DNA of 15,518 nt. Origin: Rhodobacter sp. GTDB taxonomy: Bacteria; Pseudomonadota; Alphaproteobacteria; Rhodobacterales; Rhodobacteraceae. This document shows positions 1 through 7,361 of the stretch, in pieces. The stretch lies in assembly GCA_013824045.1 (NCBI GenBank), contig PNND01000193.1, positions 1-15,518 of the forward strand, written 5' to 3'. The position numbers and the translations under genes are program-made. A model generated the notes under the pieces. That model saw nothing but the letters and a program-made list of their open reading frames with translations. It made no database searches and was not told the origin of the DNA. Every line of letters begins with the position of its first letter. The stretch's first letter is position 1.

Positions 1-602
<602 letters not shown>

Positions 603-639
603 CTACCTCTTCTTTCGGCGATGTTTTGGGGACGGACCC

Positions 640-667
640 TAGCTAGGCATCCAGCCCCGATCCCAAG
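640..667 (-). promoter_or_regulatory. Candidate heat-shock (RpoH/sigma-32 type) promoter of dnaK
   Basis: On the reverse strand a CTTG element (664-667) is followed 16 bases later by CCTAGCTA (640-647), and dnaK starts about 43 bases further on. Alphaproteobacterial sigma-32 promoters have a CTTG-type -35 and a C-rich -10 at about this spacing, and dnaK is the classic target. The -10 match is imperfect, so this is a position-supported guess. No clear CIRCE inverted repeat was seen. Confidence 0.4.
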
Positions 668-787
668 TGCATCCGGGGGCAGGCGGCCCGCCCGTATCCC
701 GGCTTGGTCGTGTATATAAGAGGGGCATCGGTGGCCTGCAAGCGGCTGGCCTGTTGGAAAGCAATATCAATGCAAAGGAATGCATGC

Positions 788-1417
788 ATGGCCGCGCCAA
801 TCGAAATCCGGGGCTTCCAATACTGGCCCGGTCACCTCGACGTCTCGGCGCAATCGACCCTGCTGTCCGATCTGCGCGCCGTCGTCGCAGCCGCACCGCT
901 TTACAGCCCGGTCACGCCGGGTGGCCGCCCGATGAGCGTGCGGATGACCTCGGCAGGCCGTCTTGGCTGGATCACCGATCAACGCGGCTACCGCTACGAA
1001 ACCCACCACCCCGCAGGCCAGCCTTGGCCGCCGATCCCGCCTGCCGTTCTGGATATCTGGCACGCTCTCACCGGGTTGGCGCGGGCGCCGGATTGCTGCC
1101 TCGTCAATTTCTACGGAGAAGGCGCAAAGATGGGCCTGCATCAGGACCGGGACGAAGGCGATTTCTCCTTTCCCGTCCTCTCCATCAGCCTTGGGGATGA
1201 GGCGCTATTCCGCATGGGCGGCCCGAACCGCACCGATCCCACCGAAAGCCTCTGGCTCAAATCCGGTGATGTCCTTCTGATGGGCGGCCCCGCGCGCCTT
1301 GCATGGCACGGGATCGACAGGCTGCGCTTCCGTTCGTCCCGCCTGTTGCCGGGCGGCGGGCGCATCAACCTGACCTTGCGGGTGGTGGAAGGCGCTACTT
1401 CCCCATTGTCCAGCTGA
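788..1417 (+). CDS. alkB: AlkB-like Fe(II)/2-oxoglutarate-dependent dealkylase
   Basis: The 209-residue product has the AlkB double-stranded beta-helix signature: NFYGEGAKMGLHQDRDE with iron ligands H118 and D120, a later ligand at H174 (AWHGIDR), and RINLTLR (R192 and R198), equivalent to the RYNLTFR 2-oxoglutarate/substrate motif of E. coli AlkB. AlkB proteins oxidatively remove methyl groups such as 1-methyladenine and 3-methylcytosine from DNA and RNA. The length fits the family. The ATG at 788 is chosen because AAGGA (775-779) lies 8 bases upstream; an in-frame ATG at 770 and a GTG-like extension to 704 have no comparable site. It diverges from dnaK, and its last 23 bases overlap the convergent permease gene. 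It could be a housekeeping repair enzyme; no adaptive-response (ada) partner is visible. Confidence 0.92.
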   Translation: MAAPIEIRGFQYWPGHLDVSAQSTLLSDLRAVVAAAPLYSPVTPGGRPMSVRMTSAGRLGWITDQRGYRYETHHPAGQPWPPIPPAVLDIWHALTGLARAPDCCLVNFYGEGAKMGLHQDRDEGDFSFPVLSISLGDEALFRMGGPNRTDPTESLWLKSGDVLLMGGPARLAWHGIDRLRFRSSRLLPGGGRINLTLRVVEGATSPLSS

Positions 1418-2273
1418 CCGATACCCGCTTGCCGGTGTAATACTCCCCGATCAGCCCCAGCGTCAGGCAGGCCAGCATCACATAGACAGGGTATTCGATG
1501 CTCGTATAGCGCGGCGCATAGTTCAGAAAGATGTAGCCCCGGCCCTGATCGATCACATGAAACAGCGGATTCCAGTCAAAAAAGGCCAACACAATTGTCG
1601 GCATTGCATTGGCTACGAACATCTTCCCAGACGCGATCATGTTGATCCGTATGTACAAAGACGCAACGATCCCGAAAAATCGCGGCTGCCATGGTGATGC
1701 CGCACGAAACAGCATCCCCACGGAAATTCCCGTCGCCCAGGCCAGCACCAGCATCGCCATCATGCCCACCGGATCGTCAAACGTCAGGGGCACGAACACC
1801 GCATGATAGATGTATAGGATGATCGACGCCGAAAAGACCTGCAGATACAGCGCCCCGAGCGCCGCCGATGATATGGCGATGATCGTATTCATCGGCGCGT
1901 GTTTCATCATGGCCGATGTCGGACCGTCCGCCTTCATCACGGCATTCAGCGTCTTTACATGGGTCATGTACATGAACACGCCCGACATCAGAAAAAGGAT
2001 GTAATCCCCCCGGATCGCGTTCGGCCGCGCCCCGGCAAAGGTGAACATCAGATAAAAGCCGGCGATCATCAGCGATGACTGAATCACGTTCAGCACAAGG
2101 CCGAACACCGCGCTGGTGTGGGTCTTGCGAACATTGTGAACGGCCCCATGGAACACAAGCTCCAACATGCCCAAGGCCGTTCGCGCCCGTGTTCGCCTGA
2201 CATCCGCCTGAAACCGCACGCCTGAGATCCTTGCAATCCTGCCCGCGGCCTGCTCTTCGGCCCGCGCATCCAC
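1395..2273 (-). CDS. ABC-2 type polysaccharide export permease (KpsM/RfbA-like)
   Basis: A 292-residue membrane protein with a polar N-terminal stretch of about 50 residues and about six hydrophobic segments (roughly 55-78, 91-109, 133-155, 170-190, 199-232 and 262-279). This is the layout of ABC-2 permeases that export capsule, O-antigen or polyol-phosphate polymers across the inner membrane, and the ending GKRVSVSW also suits the group. The start is GTG at 2273, the first possible one because an in-frame TAA lies 18 bases upstream; AAGG lies upstream at usable spacing. No ATPase (KpsT-like) gene is adjacent in this window, so its energy partner must be elsewhere. It diverges from cysQ-kdsB, which suits a Kdo-linked capsule, but the exported polymer cannot be named. 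Confidence 0.82.
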   Translation of the reverse strand: MDARAEEQAAGRIARISGVRFQADVRRTRARTALGMLELVFHGAVHNVRKTHTSAVFGLVLNVIQSSLMIAGFYLMFTFAGARPNAIRGDYILFLMSGVFMYMTHVKTLNAVMKADGPTSAMMKHAPMNTIIAISSAALGALYLQVFSASIILYIYHAVFVPLTFDDPVGMMAMLVLAWATGISVGMLFRAASPWQPRFFGIVASLYIRINMIASGKMFVANAMPTIVLAFFDWNPLFHVIDQGRGYIFLNYAPRYTSIEYPVYVMLACLTLGLIGEYYTGKRVSVSWTMGK

Positions 2274-2286
2274 TGGGAAACCTTGC

Positions 2287-2353
2287 CCTTATCGTTGCGT
2301 CAGATGATAAGGCGACCTTGTGTTCAGTTCAACTGCGGCGACCCGAACGCCGC
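2287..2353. promoter_or_regulatory. Divergent control region with three inverted repeats
   Basis: The 98 bases between the permease start and cysQ hold CCTTATC (2287-2293) / GATAAGG (2306-2312), the 11-base palindrome CAGTTCAACTG (2325-2335), and GCGGCG (2335-2340) / CGCCGC (2348-2353). The first is operator-like; the last could form an RNA hairpin just before the cysQ ribosome site (GAGGT, 2362-2366). No factor can be assigned from sequence alone. Confidence 0.35.
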
Positions 2354-2371
2354 GCTGATACGAGGTATTCG

Positions 2372-3166
2372 ATGCAGTTTGATCACCTGATCCCCGTCAT
2401 GCGCCGCCTTGCGCTCGAAGCCGGGGATGTGATCCTCGCGGTCTATGAAAGCCCGGATTTCGCGGTGAAGGCAAAATCCGATGCCTCCCCGGTGACCGAA
2501 GCGGATGAGGCCGCCGATGCCCTCATCTCGGCTGGCCTGCGCGCGGCTTTTCCCGATGTCACCCTGATCACCGAAGAACAGGCCGACAGCCACGCCCTTT
2601 CGGCTCGCACATTCCTCATCGTGGACCCGCTGGATGGCACCAAGGAATTCGTCCAACGCCGCGGCGATTTCACCGTGAACATTGCCTATGTGCAGGACGG
2701 CATCCCCCTGCGCGGTGTCGTCTACGCACCCGCGAAAGGCCGCCTCTTCTACACCCTGCCCGATGGAACGGCGGTGGAGGAAACCGGGGCCTTCGACAAG
2801 GCCACGCCCGGCCCATTGCAGCCGATCCGCGTCTCCACCCCCGACAATTCCGCGCTGATGGTCGTCGCTTCCAAATCCCATCGCGATCAGGCGACCGATG
2901 ATTACATCGCCCACTACGCCGTGCGTGACATGACCTCTGCCGGATCCAGCCTGAAATTCTGTCTCGTCGCCACCGGTGAGGCCGATCTCTACCCCCGCCT
3001 TGGCCGCACCATGGAATGGGACACGGCAGCAGGCGACGCCGTACTGCGCGGCGCGGGCGGCCACGTTGTCCACTTTGACACGCACGAACCTCTGACCTAT
3101 GGCAAGCCCGGCTGGGACAATCCCTTCTTCATCGCCCACGCCCCCGGAGTTCAGCTTAGGAAATGA
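2372..3166 (+). CDS. cysQ: 3'(2'),5'-bisphosphate nucleotidase CysQ (PAP phosphatase)
   Basis: The 264-residue product is an inositol-monophosphatase-fold enzyme: metal ligands in ITEEQ (E68/E69), IVDPLDGTKEF (D85, D88) and MEWDTAAGD (W216, D217). The DPLDGTKEF and WDTAAGD versions are typical of CysQ rather than inositol monophosphatase. It hydrolyses 3'-phosphoadenosine 5'-phosphate (PAP), left over from PAPS-dependent sulfation and sulfate reduction, to AMP. The ATG at 2372 is chosen because it begins the conserved domain and has GAGGT 5 bases upstream. Its stop overlaps the kdsB start (ATGA), so the two are translationally coupled. A PAPS-type sulfotransferase lies 6 kb downstream on the same strand, giving CysQ a plausible local source of PAP. 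Confidence 0.93.
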   Translation: MQFDHLIPVMRRLALEAGDVILAVYESPDFAVKAKSDASPVTEADEAADALISAGLRAAFPDVTLITEEQADSHALSARTFLIVDPLDGTKEFVQRRGDFTVNIAYVQDGIPLRGVVYAPAKGRLFYTLPDGTAVEETGAFDKATPGPLQPIRVSTPDNSALMVVASKSHRDQATDDYIAHYAVRDMTSAGSSLKFCLVATGEADLYPRLGRTMEWDTAAGDAVLRGAGGHVVHFDTHEPLTYGKPGWDNPFFIAHAPGVQLRK

Positions 3167-3951
3167 CCGTCCTCATCGCCATCCCCGCCCGCTACGCCTC
3201 AACCCGCTATCCCGGCAAACCGCTGGTGGAACTGAACGGCCCCGACGGGCGCAAGACGCTCATCCGCCGTTCATGGGAAGCGGCGATGGCCGTCAAGGGC
3301 GCGGACCGCGTGGTCGTGGCGACCGATGACGCCCGCATTGCCGACCACGCAACCGCCTTTGGGGCCGAGGTGGTGATGACCTCCACCGCCTGCCAGAACG
3401 GCACGGAACGCTGCGCCGAAGTGGCGGCGAAATTGCCGGGCTTTGATATCGTGGTGAACCTGCAAGGCGACGCCCCACTGACCCCCGCATGGTTCATCGA
3501 AGACCTCGTCGCCGGGCTGAACGCTGACCCGCTTGCCGAAATCGCCACCCCCGTCCTGCGCTGCGAAGGCGCGATGCAGGCCAAACTGCTCGACGATCGC
3601 CGCCACGGCCGCGTCGGCGGCACCACTGCCGTGTTTGGTGCGGGCGGGCGTGGCCTTTACTTTTCAAAGGAAGTCATCCCCTTCACTGGCCGCGACTATG
3701 CCGATGATGAACCCACACCGGTCTTTCACCACGTGGGCGTCTATGCCTATCGCCCCGCCGCTCTGGCCGCTTATCCCGACTGGCAAGTTGGCCCGCTCGA
3801 AACGTTAGAAGGTCTGGAACAGCTTCGCTTCCTTGAAAACGGGCGCGCCGTTCTTTGTGTCGAGGTGCAGGCAAGGGGTCGTCAGTTCTGGGAATTGAAC
3901 AACCCATCCGACGTGCCGGTGATCGAGTCTATGATGTCCCAGATGGGCTGA
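3163..3951 (+). CDS. kdsB: KdsB-like 3-deoxy-manno-octulosonate cytidylyltransferase
   Basis: The 262-residue protein begins IPARYASTRYPGKPL, the nucleotide-binding signature of CMP-Kdo synthetase, followed by NGTERCAEV, VNLQGD (98-103), LYFSKEVIPF, HHVGVYAYR and PLETLEGLEQLRFL. CMP-Kdo synthetase activates Kdo with CTP for lipid A core or capsule linkage. It departs from E. coli KdsB in two places: QGDEP is QGDAP (A104), and the C-terminal VDTPED is LNNPSD, so a normally acidic residue in the metal/substrate region is N246. A Gly-rich insertion around 148-163 is also unusual. It may therefore be a divergent lineage of KdsB or a paralogue acting on a related ulosonic acid. It is coupled to cysQ by a 4-base overlap and followed by 246 bases without a gene. 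Confidence 0.85.
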   Translation: MTVLIAIPARYASTRYPGKPLVELNGPDGRKTLIRRSWEAAMAVKGADRVVVATDDARIADHATAFGAEVVMTSTACQNGTERCAEVAAKLPGFDIVVNLQGDAPLTPAWFIEDLVAGLNADPLAEIATPVLRCEGAMQAKLLDDRRHGRVGGTTAVFGAGGRGLYFSKEVIPFTGRDYADDEPTPVFHHVGVYAYRPAALAAYPDWQVGPLETLEGLEQLRFLENGRAVLCVEVQARGRQFWELNNPSDVPVIESMMSQMG

Positions 3952-4163
3952 CCTGCGCGGTCGCAGCGGCGGCGGGCCGGGATGCCGCGCTTTGCCGGTT
4001 TTTGGGGCAGTTTGCGCTCTGCGCCGAGCCAGAGCTTGATTTGCCGCCGATCCCGCGTTAGCGGCATGGACATAAATTCCGTGCTCCCGAAAACGCTGCT
4101 ATTCTGCCATAATGCTGCAATAAGTGGCGGGGAATATCGCGTATCAAGTCGCGTGGTTACATT

Positions 4164-4180
4164 CCCGGAAACAAACCGGG
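4164..4180 (+). promoter_or_regulatory. Small hairpin in the galU leader
   Basis: CCCGG (4164-4168) and CCGGG (4176-4180) flank a 7-base A-rich loop, 17 bases before the galU ATG. The rest of the 246-base gap (3952-4197) holds other short dyads, such as GCTCTG (4016-4021) / CAGAGC (4030-4035), but no convincing terminator or sigma-70 promoter. Confidence 0.3.
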
Positions 4181-4197
4181 CAGAATTGGATGCAGAG

Positions 4198-5091
4198 ATG
4201 AAGATCAAAAAGGTCACAAAAGCAGTCTTTCCCGTGGCCGGGCTGGGAACGCGCTTCCTGCCAGCCACCAAGTCGATCCCGAAAGAAATCATGACGCTGG
4301 TTGACCGCCCGCTGATCCAGTATGCGATCGATGAGGCGCGTGCAGCCGGGATCAAGGAATTCATTTTCGTCACGTCGCGCGGGAAATCCGCGCTCGAAGA
4401 TTACTTCGACAGTGCCCCCGAACTTGAAAGCGCCCTTCGCAAATCGGGCAAGGATGACCTTCTGGAAATCCTCAAGGAAACCAACATGGATTCCGGCGCG
4501 ATTGCCTATATCCGCCAGAACCGCCCGCTTGGCCTTGGCCATGCGGTCTGGTGCGCCCGCCGCCTGATTGGCAACGAACCCTTTGCCGTTCTGCTGCCCG
4601 ATGACGTGATCGCTGCGGAAAAGCCCTGCCTTCAGCAGATGGTCGAAGCGTATGAGCAAACTGGCGGCAACATGGTCGCCGCCATGGAAGTGGCGCCGGA
4701 ACGGACGAAATCCTATGGCGTTCTCGACATCGACGAGGATATGGGTTCGATCGTCAAGGCCAAGGGTATGGTCGAAAAGCCCCCGCTCGGCTCGGCACCG
4801 TCAAACCTTGCCGTGATCGGGCGCTACATCCTGTCGCCCAAGGTTCTGGTCAACCTCAACCGCATGAAGCAGGGCGCAGGCGGCGAAATCCAGTTGACCG
4901 ATGCCATCGCGGAAGAAACCGCCGCTGGGAATGTCTACGGCTATCGCTTCCGCGGCCAGCGCTATGATTGCGGCTCGAAAGCCGGGTTCCTGCAGGCCAC
5001 CGTTGCTTTCGGCTTGTCCCGCCCGGACCTGCGCGAAGAGTTCTCGGCCTATCTGCACGAGATGATGGCGCTGCAAAAAGCCGCGCAATAA
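4198..5091 (+). CDS. galU: UTP-glucose-1-phosphate uridylyltransferase
   Basis: The 297-residue product opens with KAVFPVAGLGTRFLPATKSI, the pyrophosphorylase signature (GLGTRFLPATK), followed by PKEIMTLVDRPLIQYAIDEA, the sugar-binding VEKP motif and GGEIQLTDAI. It makes UDP-glucose from UTP and glucose 1-phosphate in the cytosol, the donor for many envelope glycans. The ATG at 4198 begins the conserved domain; upstream in-frame codons back to 3982 encode nothing family-like. The ribosome site is weak (GGATGCAGAG just ahead). The downstream glycosyltransferase starts 16 bases after the stop, so co-transcription is likely and GalU probably supplies its donor pool. Length and motifs are normal. 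Confidence 0.96.
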   Translation: MKIKKVTKAVFPVAGLGTRFLPATKSIPKEIMTLVDRPLIQYAIDEARAAGIKEFIFVTSRGKSALEDYFDSAPELESALRKSGKDDLLEILKETNMDSGAIAYIRQNRPLGLGHAVWCARRLIGNEPFAVLLPDDVIAAEKPCLQQMVEAYEQTGGNMVAAMEVAPERTKSYGVLDIDEDMGSIVKAKGMVEKPPLGSAPSNLAVIGRYILSPKVLVNLNRMKQGAGGEIQLTDAIAEETAAGNVYGYRFRGQRYDCGSKAGFLQATVAFGLSRPDLREEFSAYLHEMMALQKAAQ

Positions 5092-5107
5092 CTCCTGCGG
5101 CAGGCTT

Positions 5108-6133
5108 GTGGCCACCGCGCCCGCAGACCTGCTTGCCGCCTATCGCCTGCGCTGGAAACGGCGCAGGCTTCTTGGCCGCGCCTATGCCCGCCGCCATGAA
5201 CTGACCACCCGCATCGACCGCACCACCGCCATCCGCAAGGGTGACATTCTGGGCTTTTCAACGGTCCGCAACGAAGCCGTGCGCCTGCCGTGGTTCCTTG
5301 ATCATCACCGCCGCCTTGGCGTGACGCATTTCCTGATCGTCGACAATGGCAGCGATGACGGCACAACCGACCTTCTCGCCGCCCAACCTGATGTCTCGCT
5401 CTGGGTGACGCAGGCCTCCTACAAGGCGTCACGCTTCGGCATGGACTGGCTGACTTGGCTGCAGATGCGTCACGGGCACGGCCATTGGTGCCTGACAGTC
5501 GATGCCGATGAATTGCTGATCTACCCATACTGGGACAGCCGTGATCTGCGCGCGCTTACCCATTGGCTTGATGCGCAAAATCGCCCGATGTTCGGGGCCA
5601 TGATGCTCGATCTTTACCCCAAGGGTCCGGTCGGCGATCACCCCTACCACGCGGGAGATGATCCCTTGGCAGCGCTGCCATGGTTCGATCCGTCAGGCTA
5701 CGGCATCCGGATCCAGCAACCGATGGGCAATCTCTGGGTGCAGGGTGGCCCCCGTACGCGGATGTTCTTCGGGGCCGAACCCCGCCGCGCGCCCACATTG
5801 AACAAGGTGCCGCTGGTGAAATGGCATTGGCGTTATGCCTATGTGAACTCTACCCATTCCCTGCTGCCCCCTCGCCTGAACCGCATCTATGCAACGGATG
5901 GGTCCGAGGCCCCCTCGGGCCTTCTTCTGCATACCAAATTCCTGCACACGGTTGTGGAACGTGCCCGCATAGAACAAGTGCGGGGCGAGCATTTCTCGAA
6001 CTCCGCGCAATATGACCGCTACTATGATGCACTGGGGGAAAACCCCGATCTCTGGTCGCCCCATTCCCGCCGGCTGACAACATGGCGCGCGCTGGAATCC
6101 CTAGGCCTCATGTCGCGCGGAGGATGGGTTTGA
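5108..6133 (+). CDS. Glycosyltransferase family 2-like protein, copy 1 (Glyco_tranf_2_4 type)
   Basis: The 341-residue protein has a basic N-terminus (RLRWKRRRLLGRAYARR), then the GT-A core FSTVRNEAVRLP (about 50-61), HFLIVDNGSDDGT (74-86) and LTVDADELLIYP with the DxD metal site at D132/D134. The C-terminal half has conserved blocks also found in the next gene: MLDLYPKGP, GNLWVQGGPR, LNKVPLVKW and a final LGLMSRGGW. It probably transfers a sugar from a nucleotide donor on the cytosolic face; donor and acceptor cannot be told. No signal peptide or clear membrane helix is present. The start is GTG at 5108, with only a weak GGCAGG close by; alignment with copy 2 supports a start here. It follows galU by 16 bases. 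Confidence 0.85.
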   Translation: MATAPADLLAAYRLRWKRRRLLGRAYARRHELTTRIDRTTAIRKGDILGFSTVRNEAVRLPWFLDHHRRLGVTHFLIVDNGSDDGTTDLLAAQPDVSLWVTQASYKASRFGMDWLTWLQMRHGHGHWCLTVDADELLIYPYWDSRDLRALTHWLDAQNRPMFGAMMLDLYPKGPVGDHPYHAGDDPLAALPWFDPSGYGIRIQQPMGNLWVQGGPRTRMFFGAEPRRAPTLNKVPLVKWHWRYAYVNSTHSLLPPRLNRIYATDGSEAPSGLLLHTKFLHTVVERARIEQVRGEHFSNSAQYDRYYDALGENPDLWSPHSRRLTTWRALESLGLMSRGGWV

Positions 6134-6152
6134 TGCGTGCAAATTGCATCAA
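6130..6152. promoter_or_regulatory. Nested dyad at the stop of glycosyltransferase copy 1
   Basis: TTGATGC (6130-6136) and GCATCAA (6146-6152) form a perfect 7-base inverted repeat with a 9-base centre, and an 11-base palindrome TGCAAATTGCA (6138-6148) sits inside it. It includes the TGA stop (6131-6133). There is no T-run, so it is a poor intrinsic terminator; an operator upstream of the promoter at 6190-6218 is another reading. Confidence 0.35.
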
Positions 6153-6189
6153 TTCCAGCGGTTCGAATTATACCAGTGTCCAGCAATTG

Positions 6190-6218
6190 TTTACTTGTGC
6201 GAGGGCAAACACTAATCT
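6190..6218 (+). promoter_or_regulatory. Candidate sigma-70 promoter for the second glycosyltransferase unit
   Basis: TTTACT (6190-6195), a 17-base spacer and TAATCT (6213-6218) lie in a locally AT-rich stretch of the 217-base gap between the two glycosyltransferases. Elements match the consensus only partly (4/6 and 3/6). If used, transcription would start near 6225 and give a leader of about 125 bases. Confidence 0.35.
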
Positions 6219-6232
6219 CATTTTCAACTTGT

Positions 6233-6331
6233 CGCCTTGCCTGCACCGGGGCATCGGCAGGGCGATAGAAGAACCGGGCAGGATTTTGGGTTAGGGCTGC
6301 CCGTCGCGGGGCGATCTGCGACGGGGCAAGG
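6233..6331 (+). promoter_or_regulatory. Structured leader with mutually exclusive helices
   Basis: Four helices can be drawn. P1: CGCCTTGCC (6233-6241) with GGCAGGGCG (6256-6264). P2: CGGGCAG (6275-6281) with CTGCCCG (6297-6303). P3: CCCGTCGC (6300-6307) with GCGACGGG (6318-6325). P4: CCTTGCC (6235-6241) with GGCAAGG (6325-6331), which would cover the AAGG of the likely ribosome site. P2 and P3 share 6300-6303; P1 and P4 share 6235-6241. This is how attenuators and riboswitches are built, but GC-rich DNA produces such pairings by chance, so function is unproven. Confidence 0.35.
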
Positions 6332-6350
6332 TAGGAAACGGGCGCGTTCT

Positions 6351-7361
6351 GTGGGAGTGATCGGGGCATATCGTCTGCGGCTGCGCCGAAGAAGCCTGCA
6401 CCTGCGTGGCTGGCTCAAGCGGCGCGAAATGACGAATGTCGTCAACCGCACCGGGGCGATCCGCAGCGATTCCATCATCCTGCTTTCCACGCTGCGCAAC
6501 GAACGCATCCGCCTGCCCTATTTCCTGCGCTACTACCGCGATCTTGGCGTCAATCACTTCATGATCGTCGACAATGGGTCGGATGATGGCTCGCGCGAAT
6601 TCCTGCAGCAGCAGCCGGATGTGTCGCTCTGGGTCACAGAAGGCAGCTATCGCAAATCCCGCTTCGGGATGGACTGGATCACCGCGCTGCAACGCAAGTA
6701 TTGCCACGGCCACTGGACGCTTGTCGTCGACCCGGACGAATTTCTTGTCTATCCGTTCTGCGAAACCCGCCCCCTGCGTGCGCTGACGGATTGGCTGGAT
6801 ACCTCGGGCATCCGGTCCTTCTCGGCAATGATCCTGGATATGTATCCGAAAGGCCCGATCGACGCGCAGCCCTATCGCGAAGGGCAGGATCCGTTTGAAA
6901 TCGCCCAGTGGTTCGACAGCGCCAACTATTCGGTGAAGCGCAATCCCGGCAACGGCAACCTCTGGATTCAGGGCGGCCCGCGCGCGCGCGTCTTCTTTCC
7001 CGAAGAACCCAAAAGCGCTCCGGCCCTGAACAAGATCCCGCTGGTGAAGTGGAACCGCGCCTATGCCTATGCCAGCTCCACGCATATGCTAATGCCGCGC
7101 GGTCTGAACCTCGTCTATGATGAATGGGGGGGCGAAAAGGCCTCCGGTTGCCTTTTGCACGCCAAATTCCTCGATACCTTCGCCGCCAAGGCCGAAGAGG
7201 AACTGTCGCGCGGCCAGCACTATGCCAACAGCGCCGAATACCGCGCCTATCGCGAAGGTATGAAAACCCACCCCGATCTGTGGTGCAAGTGGTCGGAAAA
7301 ATACATCAACTGGCGCCAGCTTGAAATTCTGGGCCTCATGTCCAAGGGGAACTGGGCATGA
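6351..7361 (+). CDS. Glycosyltransferase family 2-like protein, copy 2 (paralogue of copy 1)
   Basis: A 336-residue paralogue of the gene at 5108-6133: GAYRLRLRRR at the N-terminus, LSTLRNERIRLP, HFMIVDNGSDDGS (69-81), LVVDPDEFLVYP with the DxD site at D127/D129, MILDMYPKGP, GNLWIQGGPR, LNKIPLVKW and final LGLMSKGNW. It should be a GT-A glycosyltransferase with related but perhaps different acceptor use. The start is placed at GTG 6351 because alignment with copy 1 begins here and GGTAGGA lies 14 bases upstream; GTG 6357 is an alternative. The open frame runs upstream to 6237 without family similarity. Its stop overlaps the next start (ATGA at 7358-7361). The upstream gap carries a possible own promoter and folded leader. 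Confidence 0.85.
   Translation: MGVIGAYRLRLRRRSLHLRGWLKRREMTNVVNRTGAIRSDSIILLSTLRNERIRLPYFLRYYRDLGVNHFMIVDNGSDDGSREFLQQQPDVSLWVTEGSYRKSRFGMDWITALQRKYCHGHWTLVVDPDEFLVYPFCETRPLRALTDWLDTSGIRSFSAMILDMYPKGPIDAQPYREGQDPFEIAQWFDSANYSVKRNPGNGNLWIQGGPRARVFFPEEPKSAPALNKIPLVKWNRAYAYASSTHMLMPRGLNLVYDEWGGEKASGCLLHAKFLDTFAAKAEEELSRGQHYANSAEYRAYREGMKTHPDLWCKWSEKYINWRQLEILGLMSKGNWA

Noticed and set aside
2324..3139. Minus-strand open frame (271 codons) opposite cysQ
   Set aside because: cysQ has complete catalytic motifs on the plus strand; the antisense product shows no family signature.
3982..4197. N-terminal extension of GalU or a separate small gene in the 3952-4197 gap
   Set aside because: The in-frame codons lack family similarity and the GalU domain begins exactly at the ATG at 4198; no alternative frame has a convincing ribosome site and start.
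6237..6350. Upstream extension of the second glycosyltransferase
   Set aside because: Alignment with copy 1 begins near GAYRLR just after 6351, and the extra codons are Gly/Arg-rich sequence overlapping the structured leader.
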